A stretch of 53,545 nucleotides of DNA. Origin: Mucilaginibacter psychrotolerans. GTDB taxonomy: Bacteria > Bacteroidota > Bacteroidia > Sphingobacteriales > Sphingobacteriaceae. Location: the NCBI RefSeq assembly GCF_004519315.1, contig NZ_SOZE01000037.1, positions 1-53,545 on the forward strand, written 5' to 3'. This document shows, one piece after another, positions 1-7,401 of this stretch (position 1 is the stretch's first letter; the number at the start of each line of letters is the position of its first letter). The position numbers were made by a program, and so were the translations under genes. Under the pieces are notes generated by a model, which saw nothing but the letters and a program-made list of their open reading frames with translations, searched no databases and was not told where the DNA came from.

Positions 1-33
1 GGGGAGTTTTCGGCGGTGTATAACGGGTAAAAA

Positions 34-57
34 AGACGCGATGTATCGCGTCTCTAC
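34..57 (-). repeat. GTAGAGACGCGATA palindrome, copy 1, with terminator tail
   Basis: Arms AGACGCGAT (34-42) and ATCGCGTCT (45-53) form a perfect hairpin. Read on the minus strand it is followed by a T-run, so it has the form of a rho-independent terminator. The TAG stop of the DUF3253 gene (54-56) lies inside the repeat's GTAG leader. Near-identical copies lie at 1036-1059 and 24010-24034. Confidence 0.8.
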
Positions 58-296
58 GGACTATTCATTTTTATACGGACAGGCCCTATGATATTTTCAG
101 TATCAACGGGCCTTCCTTTTTGGGTGATGCTAACCTTGCCTTCCTGTTGCAATTCGATAGCGGCATCCCTTACCTCCTGCATGTGCTTGCGCCAGTCGGC
201 AGGGAACAATTCCCGGGCAATCTCGGAGGGGCAGGTGCTTTTATCAGGGCCACGCTGAATGGCTTTGGCGAGAATGGCTTGGGGGATGGTGGGCAT
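54..296 (-). CDS. DUF3253 domain protein
   Basis: This 80-residue soluble protein has no signal peptide or membrane segment. The block CPSEIARELFPADWR (residues 22-36) and GKVSITQKGRPVD (53-65) match what I remember of the DUF3253 family, small proteins predicted to adopt a winged-helix-like fold. No molecular function is established, and the length is normal for the family. It appears monocistronic; the next minus-strand gene upstream ends at 350. Its TAG stop is fused to a palindromic repeat that doubles as a terminator. Confidence 0.8.
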   Translation of the reverse strand: MPTIPQAILAKAIQRGPDKSTCPSEIARELFPADWRKHMQEVRDAAIELQQEGKVSITQKGRPVDTENIIGPVRIKMNSP

Positions 297-349
297 TACT
301 CATTGGCGTGGCCAGCGGTATGACGTATTATCTTGTCTAAAACGAGTGG

Positions 350-964
350 TCAACTTATCCACAACCCCACACGTCGTACTATTTTCCACTTGCCATTTAT
401 TTTACTTAAATAAATTCCGCTGGCACCGCCGCCTAGAAAGTTACATAGCATGGATTGTTGAACATACGCCATATTGTGGTCAAGAGAAAAAATCGGGATT
501 GTGATGGTGTAATAGCAATTGCCACCAAACTTTGGCAACCCATTTTCAGTTAAACTATTCTTTTTAATCTCCAGCGTATCGGTAAGATTAATCAGCTTTG
601 AAAATGATTTATCAAGATTAAATGTTTTCAAGGTATCATTTTGGAAAAGTAAATAAGTTGAATCTCTATTGATAAAAATGTTCCTGCTACTACGCCCTTA
701 AGGCAATCTGCCCTTTATGGAGAAGACACTCCAGTCGGGGGCGGATGGCACGCCGTTTTTATCTGCCGCTATAAAAACAACTTGGAGCTTTTTTAAAGCG
801 ATATCTAATGGTACGTCTTTTGCTGATAAGCTATCCTGTTCTATAACTGCTCTTACCACTTCATTTATCTCACTAGCCTCAGGCGGTACAAAGGATTGTG
901 TAGTTTCTTTACGCCCACAGGCGAATAAGAACATAACCGAAATCAGTACTAAATACTTACGCAT
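350..964 (-). pseudogene. Secreted lipoprotein gene interrupted by an in-frame TAA
   Basis: Two open stretches lie in the same frame and are separated only by one TAA at 698-700. The upstream part starts at the ATG at 962-964 with a lipoprotein signal (hydrophobic stretch ending LFAC, then GRKE) and runs 88 residues. The downstream part has no ATG near its start; its frame is open from the first codon after the TAA and reads as plausible protein (NIFINRDSTYLLFQND, then a Gly-rich end with CNFLGGGASGIYL). Read through, the product would be about 204 aa. I do not recognise the family. Alternatives are a sequencing error, or an intact short 88-aa lipoprotein followed by decayed DNA. An upstream in-frame start at 1000 would place a non-signal sequence before the signal peptide, so I prefer 964. 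Confidence 0.6.
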
Positions 965-986
965 AGGATTGTTTGTACCAATATAA

Positions 987-1031
987 AACAAAAAAGCCAA
1001 AAGCCGCTCCTTGCAACTTTTGGCTTTTTTT
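987..1031 (-). terminator. Terminator of fabG
   Basis: Inverted repeat AAAAAAGCCAAAAG (990-1003) and CTTTTGGCTTTTTT (1017-1030) with a 13-nt loop. It has U-runs on both strands and lies 35 nt beyond the fabG stop, before the lipoprotein start at 964. Confidence 0.85.
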
Positions 1032-1035
1032 AAGA

Positions 1036-1059
1036 AGACGCGAAGTATCGCGTCTCTAC
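1036..1059 (-). repeat. GTAGAGACGCGATA palindrome, copy 2
   Basis: On the minus strand this reads GTAGAGACGCGATACT then TCGCGTCT, 6 nt after the TAG stop of fabG. It has the same orientation relative to its gene as copies 1 and 3, and sits between the stop codon and the T-rich terminator at 987-1031. Confidence 0.8.
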
Positions 1060-1065
1060 AATTTT

Positions 1066-1809
1066 CTACAACATCCCGCCATCCACAGGTATTACCTGCC
1101 CGGTGATGTAGGCTGCCATATCTGATGCCAGGAACACGCAGGCGTTGGCCACGTCTTCTACTTCGCCGGCACGTTTCAGGGGGATGGCCGCTGCCCAGCC
1201 TTCTACTACTTTAGGGTCGAGCACGTCGGTCATTTCGGTGCGGATAAAGCCCGGGGCCACCACGTTGGTGCGGATATTGCGCGAGCCTAATTCTTTGGCA
1301 ATGGATTTGGAGAAACCGATAATACCTGCCTTTGATGCTGCATAGTTGGCCTGGCCGGCATTGCCCTGCACCCCTACTACCGAGCTCATATTGATAAATA
1401 CACCTTTGCGGGCCTTCATCATAATTTTTGAAGCCGCCTTGGTTACGTTGAAGATGGATTTCAGGTTCACATCCAACACTTCGTCCCAGGCTTCTTCTGT
1501 CATGCGCATCAGCAGGCCATCTTTGGTGATACCGGCGTTGTTTACTACAATATCTAATTTGCCAAAATCGGCTACGATGTCGTTGATCAGTTTTTCGGCC
1601 TCGTCGAATTTAGAGGCATCGCTGCGGTAACCTTTTACCTGCGTGCCGAAGCTTTGCAGTTCGGTTTCCAGTGCCTGCCCTTTTTCTACCGAAGAGAGGT
1701 AGGTGAATGCAACGTTTGCGCCATGCTCGGCAAATTTCTCGGCTATTTTACGGCCTATACCTTTTGATGCACCGGTTATCAGCGCGGTTTTTCCTTCTAA
1801 TAATTTCAT
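1066..1809 (-). CDS. fabG: 3-oxoacyl-[acyl-carrier-protein] reductase
   Basis: This is a short-chain dehydrogenase of 247 aa, the usual length for FabG. It reduces 3-oxoacyl-ACP with NADPH in the elongation cycle of type II fatty acid synthesis in the cytoplasm. The nucleotide-binding motif TGASKGIG is at residues 12-19, NNAG at 90-93, the catalytic Ser in MSSVVG (about 142-143), and YAASK with Tyr156 and Lys160. The C-terminal QVIPVDGGML is typical. It stands alone, without acpP or fabF beside it. The leader is short and carries a plausible Bacteroidota -7 element. Other SDR activities are possible, but the motif set and length favour FabG. Confidence 0.93.
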   Translation of the reverse strand: MKLLEGKTALITGASKGIGRKIAEKFAEHGANVAFTYLSSVEKGQALETELQSFGTQVKGYRSDASKFDEAEKLINDIVADFGKLDIVVNNAGITKDGLLMRMTEEAWDEVLDVNLKSIFNVTKAASKIMMKARKGVFINMSSVVGVQGNAGQANYAASKAGIIGFSKSIAKELGSRNIRTNVVAPGFIRTEMTDVLDPKVVEGWAAAIPLKRAGEVEDVANACVFLASDMAAYITGQVIPVDGGML

Positions 1810-1833
1810 AATTGAGTATGAGTTTATGGTTGG

Positions 1834-1841
1834 CGAAAGTA
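1834..1841 (-). promoter_or_regulatory. Candidate -7 element of fabG
   Basis: TACTTTCG on the minus strand, one mismatch from the Bacteroidota TAnnTTTG consensus, 24 nt upstream of the ATG. No clear TTG is seen at the -33 position. Confidence 0.4.
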
Positions 1842-1987
1842 CGGATTTTTTAGAAAGATGGAAAAGTGCAGGAATCTGCTATGCGGACAAGAAAAGCTGG
1901 GAAGTAGACGGAGGGTTATTTAAATCAAGTCCATAGAAATGGGGGACTTTCTACGGGCTTGGTTATCAAAGCGGTTTCAATGTAATT

Positions 1988-2362
1988 TTAGAATGTAGTA
2001 TTAAAATATGTACCTAAAGAGCCGTCCGAACAACGGGCAGTCACATTTAAGGTGCCTCCGCAATTAACCGGGATGGTTACAGAGGTGCTGTAAGTAGTAG
2101 TGCCAAAACCTCCGGAAGTATTGCAACGATAATAACCACCGTAAGTGTAATAGCTGGCGTTAGTACCGCTCCAGGTTACGGTTACGGTGCCATCCCCGTT
2201 GTACACTTTGCTAACGAAAGTAACTGTAGCGTTGCAGGTGAACTTACGTGCAACAGCTGCCTTTTTTGTTGGTTTAACAGGCACCAGTTTAACCACAGTG
2301 AACGAATAAAAGCATGCCAAAACAATGACCATTACAAGGCCGTAGAATAGTTTGTTTCTCAT
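1988..2362 (-). CDS. Small exported protein with a Ser/Thr/Gly-rich beta domain
   Basis: This 124-aa protein has an N-terminal hydrophobic segment (residues 5-25) that could be a signal peptide or membrane anchor, followed by a basic linker (KPTKKAAVARK). The rest is rich in Thr, Ser, Gly, Tyr and Asn with alternating patterns (TVTWSGTNASYYTYGGYY), suggesting an all-beta extracellular module. Four Cys residues in the exported part (42, 79, 100, 110) could form two disulfides. I do not recognise a family. It is flanked by about 170 nt of apparently empty sequence on each side, so it is probably transcribed alone. Confidence 0.65.
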   Translation of the reverse strand: MRNKLFYGLVMVIVLACFYSFTVVKLVPVKPTKKAAVARKFTCNATVTFVSKVYNGDGTVTVTWSGTNASYYTYGGYYRCNTSGGFGTTTYSTSVTIPVNCGGTLNVTARCSDGSLGTYFNTTF

Positions 2363-2530
2363 TTTTGTATTAATTTAAAGGTTTATAAATGGTAGAAGTG
2401 CTACCGCTTTGGTTATACTAAGGTAAGCTTATATTACTCAATAGTATAATACCTATAACAACTTTAGCAAATAATTAATAAAGAGAAGCGAACTTAACTG
2501 AGACATAGCATAAGGGCATAATAATAAAGC

Positions 2531-2920
2531 TCACTCCGCATCTCTCACCCAAGGCTCTTCTCCTGTGAACCGGATAGTGTTGGTTGCTTCATCCAGAATA
2601 AAATCCCAGCGGATGGTGTCGTTGGCATCGTTATGCACATCAGAGCACGTGTAGTGGAAATGTATGCCGAATTTGCATTTCAGGTAGCCTTCGCTTTTCT
2701 CCGGCTTGAAGCCGCTATCGGTAATTTCAAACTCCGTTACCTCGGGCGAGCCGCCATCTTTGTTGTGGTAGGCCACTAACCCTTCGCACATGGCGCGGTA
2801 ATGGGCACTTTGCTTTTGGCCGAACAGCGTTGCAAAAAATGCCGACGGGCTTATTTCATTAGCTATTAACTGCCTTAGCAGACTTTCATCGGCCTTTAGT
2901 GTGAACTTTTCTCTCATCAT
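2531..2920 (-). CDS. Hypothetical cytoplasmic protein
   Basis: This 129-residue, acidic and soluble protein has no signal peptide and no family I recognise. The C-terminal half, with KFGIHFHYTCSDVHNDAND and IRWDFILDEATN, looks like a beta-rich fold. Its ATG overlaps the TAA stop of the upstream gene (TAATG), so the two are very probably translationally coupled and cotranscribed. A second ATG directly follows the first and cannot be excluded as the true start. Confidence 0.7.
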   Translation of the reverse strand: MMREKFTLKADESLLRQLIANEISPSAFFATLFGQKQSAHYRAMCEGLVAYHNKDGGSPEVTEFEITDSGFKPEKSEGYLKCKFGIHFHYTCSDVHNDANDTIRWDFILDEATNTIRFTGEEPWVRDAE

Positions 2921-3447
2921 TAATACTTGAGGTATTCGGCGGGTATGGGGTTGGTTTTGCTCTCCTCGTCGAAATACCAGGCAATAATCCAGAAACGCTT
3001 GCCATCGTTATACATTTCTATACTGTTGATGCCGCGTTCTATCACAGGGCCATCGGGGGTGTTGCGGCTTTCGTACGTACTCCATACGTGGTACACGTTA
3101 CCGAACTGCTCTACCTTACGGCCTATTTCCTTCTCTACAAAGCCTTCCTGCGTCAAAAACTCGTCGCTGCGTTTATGGAACTCTTTCAGCGTCATATATT
3201 CCAGCACTTTTGTACCGTCGTTTTTGGTACGTACCATGCCGCAGCGTGGGTCGGGAATATGGAGACTGCTGTCGCGCTGGTAGCTTGGCTTCTCGCCTTT
3301 TTTTACCGTTACCACATCGTAGTAGGCCTTCATCATGCCATCCAGCGTGCTTACGTTATCGCCGTATTTGGTTAATACTTGCGCATTGAGTTTGTTTAAT
3401 GTGCCAAACGCAAGCAGGGTAATTATGAGTACGGACAATCGTTTCAT
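2920..3447 (-). CDS. Secreted NTF2-like (SnoaL/DUF4440-type) protein
   Basis: This 175-aa protein has a classical signal peptide (residues 1-22, ending LNAQ). The mature part has the pattern of NTF2-like proteins: an N-terminal helix with MMKAYYDVVTV, a central region, and C-terminal strands NVYHVWSTYESR, GINSIEMYNDGKRFWIIAWYFDEE. The family includes ketosteroid-isomerase-like and SnoaL enzymes as well as pure binding domains, and no catalytic role can be assigned from sequence. It is the first gene of a two-gene unit with the coupled 129-aa protein. Confidence 0.7.
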   Translation of the reverse strand: MKRLSVLIITLLAFGTLNKLNAQVLTKYGDNVSTLDGMMKAYYDVVTVKKGEKPSYQRDSSLHIPDPRCGMVRTKNDGTKVLEYMTLKEFHKRSDEFLTQEGFVEKEIGRKVEQFGNVYHVWSTYESRNTPDGPVIERGINSIEMYNDGKRFWIIAWYFDEESKTNPIPAEYLKY

Positions 3448-3616
3448 TGAGAATTAGTTTAATACGGTTACGAGATAAAGGTATTAAAATCGAAGTACAA
3501 AAGCAGGTAGCCCTACCGGCGATTATTCAGGTTCAATAACTCTTTGAGAACTATCGAAATCTCCCCTTATTGTGCACAATAAATTATCTTTGCTGGGCCG
3601 TAAGATAATAACAGCG

Positions 3617-4129
3617 ATGAAAACCATAACGACAACCATTATTTCGATAGCGTTTCTATCATACGCATTTACCTGTAAAGGCCAAACCACAGGCACGGTT
3701 TTCCCGGTAGAAAAATTTGCTGTTTTGGAAGGCAAATTAGCTGATGGCAGACCTGCAATTGGTTCTTTCAACAGGGGTTATAAGGATTTCGATAAAAAAG
3801 CATCATATACATGGTGTTTAACCATTAATATCGGCCTCGATTTGAAACATGTTACAAAAAACGGTTTACCGCTTCAATCAGAATCAGATATCTGCAATAA
3901 ATTCGAAGATGAGTTGCTGAGCCACATTCGGCAACTTGCTACTGCCCATTACATTGGGCACCTGTATAATGATTCTTTTTTAGACATATACGTGTACCTT
4001 GATGAACCTGAAAAGGTGTATCAATTTTTGAAAAAAGAGGTTGATAAAAAAGGTCGCGCTCGTGATTTTGCGTTTGAGATTAAACAGGACCCGAATTGGG
4101 CCATCGTTAACTCTTTTTTAAGCAAATAA
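3617..4129 (+). CDS. DUF695 family exported protein
   Basis: I chose the ATG at 3617 because it gives MKTITTTIISIAFLSYAFTC, a signal peptide with a possible lipobox-like end; the frame is open upstream but adds only basic, non-signal residues. The 170-aa product matches the DUF695 pattern as I remember it: a WCLTINIGLDLK strand, GLPLQSESDICNKFEDELL helix, then HYIGHLYNDSFLDIYVYL and EIKQDPNWAIVNSFL. Function is unknown. It is the only plus-strand gene in the first 10 kb and probably has its own promoter in the 120 nt upstream. Confidence 0.6.
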   Translation: MKTITTTIISIAFLSYAFTCKGQTTGTVFPVEKFAVLEGKLADGRPAIGSFNRGYKDFDKKASYTWCLTINIGLDLKHVTKNGLPLQSESDICNKFEDELLSHIRQLATAHYIGHLYNDSFLDIYVYLDEPEKVYQFLKKEVDKKGRARDFAFEIKQDPNWAIVNSFLSK

Positions 4130-4171
4130 TGCTGTAAAGCATAAGCAGCGAATGTATTGGGTTTCTTCAAA

Positions 4172-4570
4172 TCAATACACCAACGCCAGTGGACCATCTT
4201 TCGCCACCAAAACTGAAGAACCTGGTTTAGCTCCGGGCAACAGTTCGGCTATAAATTTCCCGTGCAGCAGTATAGCCACTTCAACATCGCCGTCTTTACT
4301 TTCGTCCCATTCGCAGGTAATATCTGCCTCAGCAGCTATGGGTTTTACCGTAATACCAGGTTTTATGTATTCATCCGGATTTAGCGGTTGCCCGTCCTCC
4401 GCATTGAAGAAAGCATCTACAGGGGCGGGTAAACGATTGTAAAGCCACACGTCTGACACTACATCGCCATAAAAAGTGAGATAAGCGTACGCTACACGCC
4501 CATCGTCTTCGATGTTAACGGCGTAAGCCTTATCAAAAGCACAAGGTATATTGAGGCTGAATGGAGGCAT
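4172..4570 (-). CDS. Hypothetical protein
   Basis: This 132-aa, acidic protein has no signal peptide. A series of short predicted strands (VAYAYLTFYGDVVSDVWLYN, ITVKPIAAEADITCEW, EVAILLHGKFIAELLPG) suggests a beta-sandwich or barrel. I do not recognise a family. It starts 3 nt after the stop of the CWC-type gene at 4574-4777, so the two are almost certainly one operon. Confidence 0.7.
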   Translation of the reverse strand: MPPFSLNIPCAFDKAYAVNIEDDGRVAYAYLTFYGDVVSDVWLYNRLPAPVDAFFNAEDGQPLNPDEYIKPGITVKPIAAEADITCEWDESKDGDVEVAILLHGKFIAELLPGAKPGSSVLVAKDGPLALVY

Positions 4571-4573
4571 AAT

Positions 4574-4777
4574 TTATAAACTTTCCTGATATTCCTGCTG
4601 CAGTTCCAGCAAGCAATTGGCACAAAGGCAGCCATCGTACAATTCGCTTACGTATTGCACTTCATTGATACTGAGCTGCACTTTACTGCACTGGCATTTG
4701 GTGTAGGCATTGGCCTTGCATTCAAAACGGCTTTGACAGCGGTCGCAGCTTAATATTTCGTGTTTGGCAGAAATCAT
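4574..4777 (-). CDS. Cysteine-rich CWC family protein
   Basis: This 67-residue protein has Cys at positions arranged as CDRCxxxFxC, CxC, and CLCANCLLEL. The final CLCxxCL block and spacing resemble the small Cys_rich_CWC family, probably a zinc-binding fold of unknown role. It is the first gene of a two-gene unit with the 132-aa protein downstream. Just upstream (4778-4802) lies a short AAGTCCCGAAAGTCGG motif related to sequence before msrB. Confidence 0.75.
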   Translation of the reverse strand: MISAKHEILSCDRCQSRFECKANAYTKCQCSKVQLSINEVQYVSELYDGCLCANCLLELQQEYQESL

Positions 4778-4836
4778 ATTTTAAGTCCCGAAAGTCGGAA
4801 AGAAAAAATTGCTGTTTATCACACGAACGTAAAAGG

Positions 4837-4866
4837 CCCCGATACTTTGCAATATCGGGGTCTTTG
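4837..4866 (-). terminator. Terminator of the beta-barrel gene
   Basis: Perfect stem CCCCGATA (4837-4844) / TATCGGGG (4853-4860) with an 8-nt loop. On the minus strand it is followed by CCTTTT, 28 nt past the stop at 4895. Confidence 0.8.
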
Positions 4867-4894
4867 TTATCCTAAGGCAATTATGCGGAAATTA

Positions 4895-5620
4895 TTAAAA
4901 ACTATAGGTAAGGAATAAATTGCCGGCCACCGAGTTAAAGCCTGGTGTGGTGCTTCCACCCGAACGTGTATTATAATTGCCACCAACTACGCCCAGGCTA
5001 TAACGGCCCTCCACAGCTATACCTATATTATTGCTCAACATAAAGTTGAAGCCCACTTTGGGGGCGATATAGGTGGACTGGCCGTTCGATAACGATTCGA
5101 TACTGGAAAAATTGGTATCATCTACCGTTATTTTATAACTCACCAATACAAAACCGCCGTTTACGCCGCCATAAAAGTTGATATCGCCTGCCGATAGTTC
5201 ATAAGCAATACCCAGGTAGGCGCCGATGCCCTTGTAATTGCTAAAAGTTGCGCCGTAATAATCGGTACCATCGTAGCTGATCTGTATTTTGTCGGCCAGG
5301 GGTTTATAGCTGCGGTAATCAATTGTTCCTGAGTATAGCAGGTGGTCCATCCTGCGCATTACACTAAACCCGAAAGTTGGCGAGCCTTTATAGCTGTCTT
5401 TTAAATCGCCCATGGGCGATTCGTACCCGCCGTTGAAGGCAATAAGCCAGCCATCCTGCCGCACAGCGCCGCCGCTGCTGCGGTTGCTGCCGCTAAGTAC
5501 ATCGCCGTCGGCATTCATGCCGCGTGTTTGCGCATGCGCCTTGCAAAAAATAAACAGGGATAAAACCAGGGAGAGGGTAGCTACGCAACGTTTAGTGCGC
5601 GGTTTGATTTGGGGGGCCAT
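4895..5620 (-). CDS. Outer membrane beta-barrel protein
   Basis: This 241-aa protein has a Sec signal peptide (residues 1-30; basic n-region, hydrophobic LSLVLSLFIF, cleavage near AHAQ). The mature part alternates polar and hydrophobic residues with Gly turns: IAFNGGYESP, TFGFSVMRRM, GAYLGIAYEL, FYGGVNGGFVLVSYKI, GIAVEGRYSLG. It ends with the C-terminal aromatic strand NLFLTYSF expected of BAM substrates. The size fits an 8-10 stranded porin-like or OmpA/OmpW-like barrel. No ligand can be assigned. It is monocistronic, with its own terminator at 4837. Confidence 0.85.
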   Translation of the reverse strand: MAPQIKPRTKRCVATLSLVLSLFIFCKAHAQTRGMNADGDVLSGSNRSSGGAVRQDGWLIAFNGGYESPMGDLKDSYKGSPTFGFSVMRRMDHLLYSGTIDYRSYKPLADKIQISYDGTDYYGATFSNYKGIGAYLGIAYELSAGDINFYGGVNGGFVLVSYKITVDDTNFSSIESLSNGQSTYIAPKVGFNFMLSNNIGIAVEGRYSLGVVGGNYNTRSGGSTTPGFNSVAGNLFLTYSF

Positions 5621-5752
5621 TTGCGTGATTAGGTTGTATAATACTTATTGCCTAATTAACACAATTATTTCCATTTTGAGGAAAAATAATTCAAAAGATT
5701 AACCCGGAAGAATCATTGCAATCAAATAACAATCCATAAATGGATGTTAAAT

Positions 5753-5780
5753 ACCAAAGGCCCCGGTTGGGGCCTTTGGT
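5753..5780 (-). terminator. Terminator of tatA
   Basis: Perfect 12-bp stem ACCAAAGGCCCC / GGGGCCTTTGGT with a GGTT loop, 9 nt beyond the tatA stop. Confidence 0.8.
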
Positions 5781-5789
5781 AAAGTAGTA

Positions 5790-5969
5790 TTAAGCGTTGT
5801 TATCTTTAACCGGCACGGGTATTGGTTTGCCGGCATCTTCATTTTGCGCTTCTTTAAAGTCTTTCATGCCTTTGCCCAGGCCGCGCATCATTTCGGGTAT
5901 TTTTTTACCGCCGAATAATAGCAAAATGGCAACTAATATTAAAATGATTTCCGGTGCTCCTAATCCCAT
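5790..5969 (-). CDS. tatA: Sec-independent protein translocase TatA/TatE
   Basis: Translating 5969 to 5790 on the minus strand gives 59 residues. They begin MGLGAPEIILILVAILLL, followed by FGGKKIPEMMRGLGKGMK and an acidic, Pro-rich tail. This is the canonical TatA layout: a short periplasmic N-terminus, one membrane helix, the FGxxKIPE hinge and an amphipathic helix (PEMMRGLGKGMKDFKEA). TatA forms the pore of the twin-arginine translocase. tatC is not in the window. A Tat-type signal (NRRKF) occurs on the Dabb protein at 24254-24661. It is followed by a strong terminator and appears monocistronic. Confidence 0.93.
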   Translation of the reverse strand: MGLGAPEIILILVAILLLFGGKKIPEMMRGLGKGMKDFKEAQNEDAGKPIPVPVKDNNA

Positions 5970-6163
5970 GGTGTTTTTTTATTGGTGAATGTACATGTAT
6001 ATACGCAAATAACGGAGATACGATTTTAATAACGGCAATTTTTAAATAAAAGTTTGCTTCACCGGAATTAAACGTCAATATCGCTTAGCAGCAGTTTCCG
6101 TCCTCTTGCACCACGTCATTACCATCCGATGGGAAAATGATGCAGACCAACACACAGCGTAAA

Positions 6164-6189
6164 GCCCCGATAGCATTCACTACCGGGGC
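6164..6189 (-). terminator. Terminator of the DUF5606 gene
   Basis: Ten-bp stem (GCCCCGATAG 6164-6173 with CTACCGGGGC 6180-6189, one G-U pair), with TTT on the minus strand after it, 52 nt beyond the stop. Confidence 0.7.
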
Positions 6190-6241
6190 CTTATGGTATT
6201 TTGCGGCGTGTACGCCGCCACCTGGAGGGATTTGTTGGCCC

Positions 6242-6754
6242 TTATGCTTTCTTAGCCGCAGGCTTTTTAGCTTTTGCTTTCGGCGCTTCGGCAGGCGTTT
6301 CTGCTACTGCTTCTGCCGCTGCAACTTCTTCCTCTGCAACCGGTGCTTCTTCAGCAACAGGTGCGGCGGCAACTACTTCGCTAAACAAAGGCATATCTTT
6401 CAATATCAGGAACCAGCTGATGATTTTCTTCATATCGCTGCCATACACCTTCTCTTCATCATGATCAGGCGCAACTTCGCGGAAGTACTTGCGCATTACC
6501 TTGGCATCATCCTTTACAGATGGCAGACCTTCTGCAGTTTTCATACGCTCCAGTACGTCGACCAGTTTAATGTCTTCATCGAGCCCGAAGATGGTTATCT
6601 CGTTCAATGCGGCAAGCTTAGCAGTGCTGAGGTTAACAATCAGCTTGGTTTTTTGCGCATCAAGGCTTTCTAAAACGTAACCGGTTTTGTTTTGCGCAAG
6701 CGCTTTCCATAAACCCGGCTTGCCCGATACGGCAACAATTCCCTGTAAATTCAT
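6242..6754 (-). CDS. DUF5606 family protein
   Basis: This 170-aa cytoplasmic protein begins MNLQGIVAVSGKPGLWK, the hallmark of the Bacteroidota DUF5606 family. A folded N-terminal part (1-70) and a helical middle with YFREVAPDHDEEKVYGSDMKKI are followed by a low-complexity Ala/Glu/Pro tail. The protein ends in a Lys/Ala-rich stretch (KAKAKKPAAKKA) reminiscent of nucleic-acid-binding tails. Function is not established. The gap to the cyclophilin gene upstream is filled by a 9-bp-periodic inverted repeat element (6771-6916). Confidence 0.88.
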   Translation of the reverse strand: MNLQGIVAVSGKPGLWKALAQNKTGYVLESLDAQKTKLIVNLSTAKLAALNEITIFGLDEDIKLVDVLERMKTAEGLPSVKDDAKVMRKYFREVAPDHDEEKVYGSDMKKIISWFLILKDMPLFSEVVAAAPVAEEAPVAEEEVAAAEAVAETPAEAPKAKAKKPAAKKA

Positions 6755-6770
6755 ATGTATGTTGTGAAAT

Positions 6771-6916
6771 GTTAAAAGGGTTAGAAAAGTTAGAAGGAGT
6801 TAGAGAGGTTAGAAGGGTTAAAAAGGTCAAAAATTTCTTTCCAACTAATTAGCCTACCTGAATTTTAAAACCTCTGCAACTACTTTAACTTTTCCAACCT
6901 TTCTAACTTTTTTAAC
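6771..6916. repeat. Inverted array of degenerate 9-bp GTTARAARG units, locus 1
   Basis: The left arm has GTT units starting at 6771, 6780, 6789, 6799, 6808, 6817 and 6826. The right arm carries the complementary units, with AAC ends at 6880, 6889, 6898, 6907 and 6916, exactly 9 bp apart. The two arms face each other and could form a long imperfect hairpin. The element starts at the cyclophilin stop codon and ends 16 nt before the DUF5606 start. A second copy is at 26145-26310. Confidence 0.8.
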
Positions 6917-7353
6917 TAATCCTCAATTACTTCTACGCCTAAAATTTTATCGCCCTGGCGTATATCGTCAACCACGTCAACATTTTCAACAACCTTACCA
7001 AATACGGTGTGGTTACGGTCTAAATGCGCGGTATTTGCACGGCTGTGGCAGATGAAAAACTGTGAGCTGCCGGTGTTGCGGCCAGCATGTGCCATAGAAA
7101 GTACGCCACGATCGTGGTATTGGTTTTCGCCGGTTAGCTCGCAATCTATTTTGTAACCTGCGCCACCTGCACCGGTACCGGTTGGGTCGCCACCCTGAAC
7201 CATAAAGTTAGGGATAACGCGGTGAAAGGTAACGTTATCGTAAAAACCGGATTTAGCCAGCTTCAGGAAGTTAGCTACGGTGTTAGGGGCATCCTTGTCG
7301 AAAAACTCAACAGTCATGTCGCCTTTTTCGGTTTTGATTATTGCTTTGCTCAT
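6916..7353 (-). CDS. Cyclophilin-type peptidyl-prolyl cis-trans isomerase
   Basis: This is a single-domain cyclophilin of 145 aa, catalysing proline cis/trans isomerisation during protein folding. Motifs include FHRVIPNFMVQGGDPTGTG (43-61, with catalytic Arg45), the SMAHAG block and GSSQFFI. There is no signal peptide, so it is cytoplasmic (PpiB type). The C-terminal VFGKVVENVDVVDDI is family-typical. It has a good Bacteroidota promoter just upstream (TTG-N18-TAACTTTG). Its TAG stop merges with the first unit of the 9-bp repeat element. Confidence 0.95.
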   Translation of the reverse strand: MSKAIIKTEKGDMTVEFFDKDAPNTVANFLKLAKSGFYDNVTFHRVIPNFMVQGGDPTGTGAGGAGYKIDCELTGENQYHDRGVLSMAHAGRNTGSSQFFICHSRANTAHLDRNHTVFGKVVENVDVVDDIRQGDKILGVEVIED

Positions 7354-7372
7354 CTTATTTTTTAATAGGGTG

Positions 7373-7401
7373 CAAAGTTAAATAAAAGAAGCACAAACCA
7401 A
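7373..7401 (-). promoter_or_regulatory. Promoter of the cyclophilin gene
   Basis: On the minus strand TTG (7399-7401), an 18-nt spacer and TAACTTTG (7373-7380) fit the Bacteroidota -33/-7 consensus. The -7 box ends 19 nt before the ATG. Confidence 0.6.
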
